The notes under the pieces are model-generated. The model ran no database searches. It was not told the DNA's origin and saw nothing but the letters and a program-made list of their open reading frames with translations. From NCBI GenBank assembly GCA_025924775.1, contig JAICHS010000033.1, forward strand, positions 1 through 14,551: a DNA stretch of 14,551 bases. The letters run 5' to 3'. Of this stretch, positions 13,279 to 14,551 are shown in pieces; the stretch's first letter is position 1; each line of letters starts with the position of its first letter. This stretch comes from Rhodanobacteraceae bacterium (GTDB taxonomy: Bacteria; Pseudomonadota; Gammaproteobacteria; Xanthomonadales; Rhodanobacteraceae). A program made the position numbers and the translations under genes.

Positions 13279-13315
13279 ACCGGTGCCGCCTTCCCCGCCG
13301 GCCACCCCGCGCGAG

Positions 13316-14551
13316 CTACTTGCGCCGCAGGTTGGCCTTTTTCAACAAACTGTCGTACTGGTGCGAAACCAGGTGCGCGGAAATCTGCGCCCGGAAGTCC
13401 ATGGCCACCACCACCACGATCAGCAGCGACGTGCCGCCGAAATAGAACGGTACGTGCCACTCCGACTGCATGAAATCCGGTATCAGGCAGACCGCGGCCA
13501 GGTAGATCGCGCCGGCGCCGGTCAGCCGCGTCAACACCGCATCGATGTAGTCGGCCGTCGCCTTGCCCGGGCGCATGCCGGGAATCAGCGCACCCGACCG
13601 CTTCAGGTTGTCCGCAGTTTCCTGCGAATTGAACACGATCGCGGTGTAGAAGAACGCGAAAATGATGATCAGCGACGCGGACACGATTTCATAGATCGGC
13701 TCGCCGGGCGACAGCGTGGTCGTCAGCCGCTGCAGCCACTGCATCTCGCTGGCATTGGAGAACCAGGTGGACGCGGTGGCCGGGAACAGGATCAGCGACG
13801 AGGCGAAGATCGGCGGGATCACGCCCGACATGTTGATTTTCAACGGCAGGTGCGAACTCTGGTTCTGGTAGGCGTTGGCGCCACCGGAACGCCGCGCGTA
13901 ATTCACCGTGATCCGGCGCTGCGCGCTTTCCATGAACACGCAGAAAGCGGTGACGCCCAGCACGATCACCACCACGATCAGCACCTTGATCGCCGACAAC
14001 TGGCCGTTGCTGGCCATGGTGAAGGTCTGCGTCAAAGCTTCCGGCAGGCCCGCCACGATGCCGGCGAAGATGATCAGCGAGATGCCGTTGCCGATGCCGC
14101 GCTCGGTCATCTGCTCGCCCAGCCACATCAAGAACATGCTGCCCGCGGTCAGTCCGATCACGGACGCGAAAATGAAGCCGAAGCCCGGGTCGTACACCAC
14201 CGGCACGCCGCCGGAAATGCCTTCCTTCTGCAACGCCATCGCGATGCCGAAGGCCTGGAACGCCGACAGGCCCACCGTGCCCCAGCGGGTGTACTTGGTG
14301 AGGATGCGCTGGCCCGCCTGGCCTTCCTTCTTCAGCGCCTGCCAGCTTGGCAGCACCGAGCCCATCATCTGCACCACGATGGATGCCGAGATGTACGGAA
14401 TCACGCCCAACGCGAACAGCGAGAAGCGTGCCAGCGCGCCGCCCGAGAACATGTTGAACATGTTCAACAGGCCGCCGCCCTGCTCGATCATCCGCGTCAT
14501 GGCTTCCGGGTTGACGCCCGGCACCGGGATGAACGACCCCAGGCGGAACAC
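13316..14551 (-). CDS. secY: SecY, protein translocase channel subunit (N terminus missing)
   Basis: The frame runs from the right edge to TAG at 13318-13316, giving 411 residues. E. coli SecY has 443, so about 30 residues, including the start, are outside. The visible part begins VFRLGSFIPVPGVNPEAM, matching the first membrane segment and plug region. GGALARFSLFALGVIPYISASIVVQMM, ERGIGNGISLIIFAGIVAGLP, RRSGGANAYQNQSSHLPLKINMSGVIPPIFASSLI and the C-terminal AMDFRAQISAHLVSHQYDSLLKKANL are classic SecY stretches. It forms the inner-membrane channel with SecE and SecG. As usual it is the last gene of the spc part of the operon. The first visible codon at 14551 is an internal valine, not a start. 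Confidence 0.98.
   Translation of the reverse strand: MFRLGSFIPVPGVNPEAMTRMIEQGGGLLNMFNMFSGGALARFSLFALGVIPYISASIVVQMMGSVLPSWQALKKEGQAGQRILTKYTRWGTVGLSAFQAFGIAMALQKEGISGGVPVVYDPGFGFIFASVIGLTAGSMFLMWLGEQMTERGIGNGISLIIFAGIVAGLPEALTQTFTMASNGQLSAIKVLIVVVIVLGVTAFCVFMESAQRRITVNYARRSGGANAYQNQSSHLPLKINMSGVIPPIFASSLILFPATASTWFSNASEMQWLQRLTTTLSPGEPIYEIVSASLIIIFAFFYTAIVFNSQETADNLKRSGALIPGMRPGKATADYIDAVLTRLTGAGAIYLAAVCLIPDFMQSEWHVPFYFGGTSLLIVVVVAMDFRAQISAHLVSHQYDSLLKKANLRRK

Noticed and set aside
1..14551. Insertion sequences, phage genes, CRISPR arrays, defence or toxin genes
   Set aside because: Both strands were read through; every sizeable frame with coding character is a standard chromosomal gene, and no regularly spaced repeats or transposase motifs were seen.

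Overview
The window is an ordinary GC-rich chromosomal segment. The gene content and protein sequences suggest a gammaproteobacterium of the Xanthomonadales, perhaps Rhodanobacteraceae. The points for this are a Xanthomonas-like RpoA and CorA, a class II (plant-type) DAHP synthase, a pqqBCDE cluster, and a secY-rpsM junction without rpmJ. This placement is inferred from remembered family sequences, not from a search.

Left part, + strand: the 3' end of pqqB, then pqqC, pqqD and pqqE with start/stop codons overlapping by 1 to 4 bases. This is a translationally coupled operon for the redox cofactor PQQ; pqqA and the 5' end of pqqB lie outside the window. A promoter with a near-perfect 24-bp palindrome on its -10 precedes corC (CBS-domain ion-efflux accessory protein). 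After a 307-bp gap with no gene come a DUF4105/Lnb-like membrane protein and, 7 bp later, the Mg/Co channel gene corA.

Middle: corA converges on lgt (prolipoprotein diacylglyceryl transferase, - strand), and the two coding ends overlap by 23 bp. lgt is divergent from a Mug-like DNA glycosylase gene; the shared promoter region holds an 11-bp inverted repeat whose arms touch or nearly touch both -10 elements. The glycosylase gene converges on an aroG-dsbB pair read on the - strand (dsbB first, then class II DAHP synthase, 5 bp apart).

Right part, - strand: the distal end of the ribosomal/alpha operon in the order secY (partial), rpsM, rpsK, rpsD, rpoA, rplQ, closed by a strong terminator. Its spacers are unusually structured. 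An internal TATAAT promoter and a 5' hairpin precede rpsM, three hairpins lie between rpsD and rpoA, and a 253-bp spacer between rpoA and rplQ carries at least five possible stems. One of these includes an exact 12-base copy of the start of the rplQ coding sequence.

No mobile element, CRISPR array, tRNA or rRNA gene was seen. I found no convincing new multi-gene system. The most interesting signals are regulatory: the rplQ leader mimic, the lgt/mug inverted repeat and the corC palindrome. The Lnb-like gene in the lipoprotein-processing neighbourhood is also worth attention.
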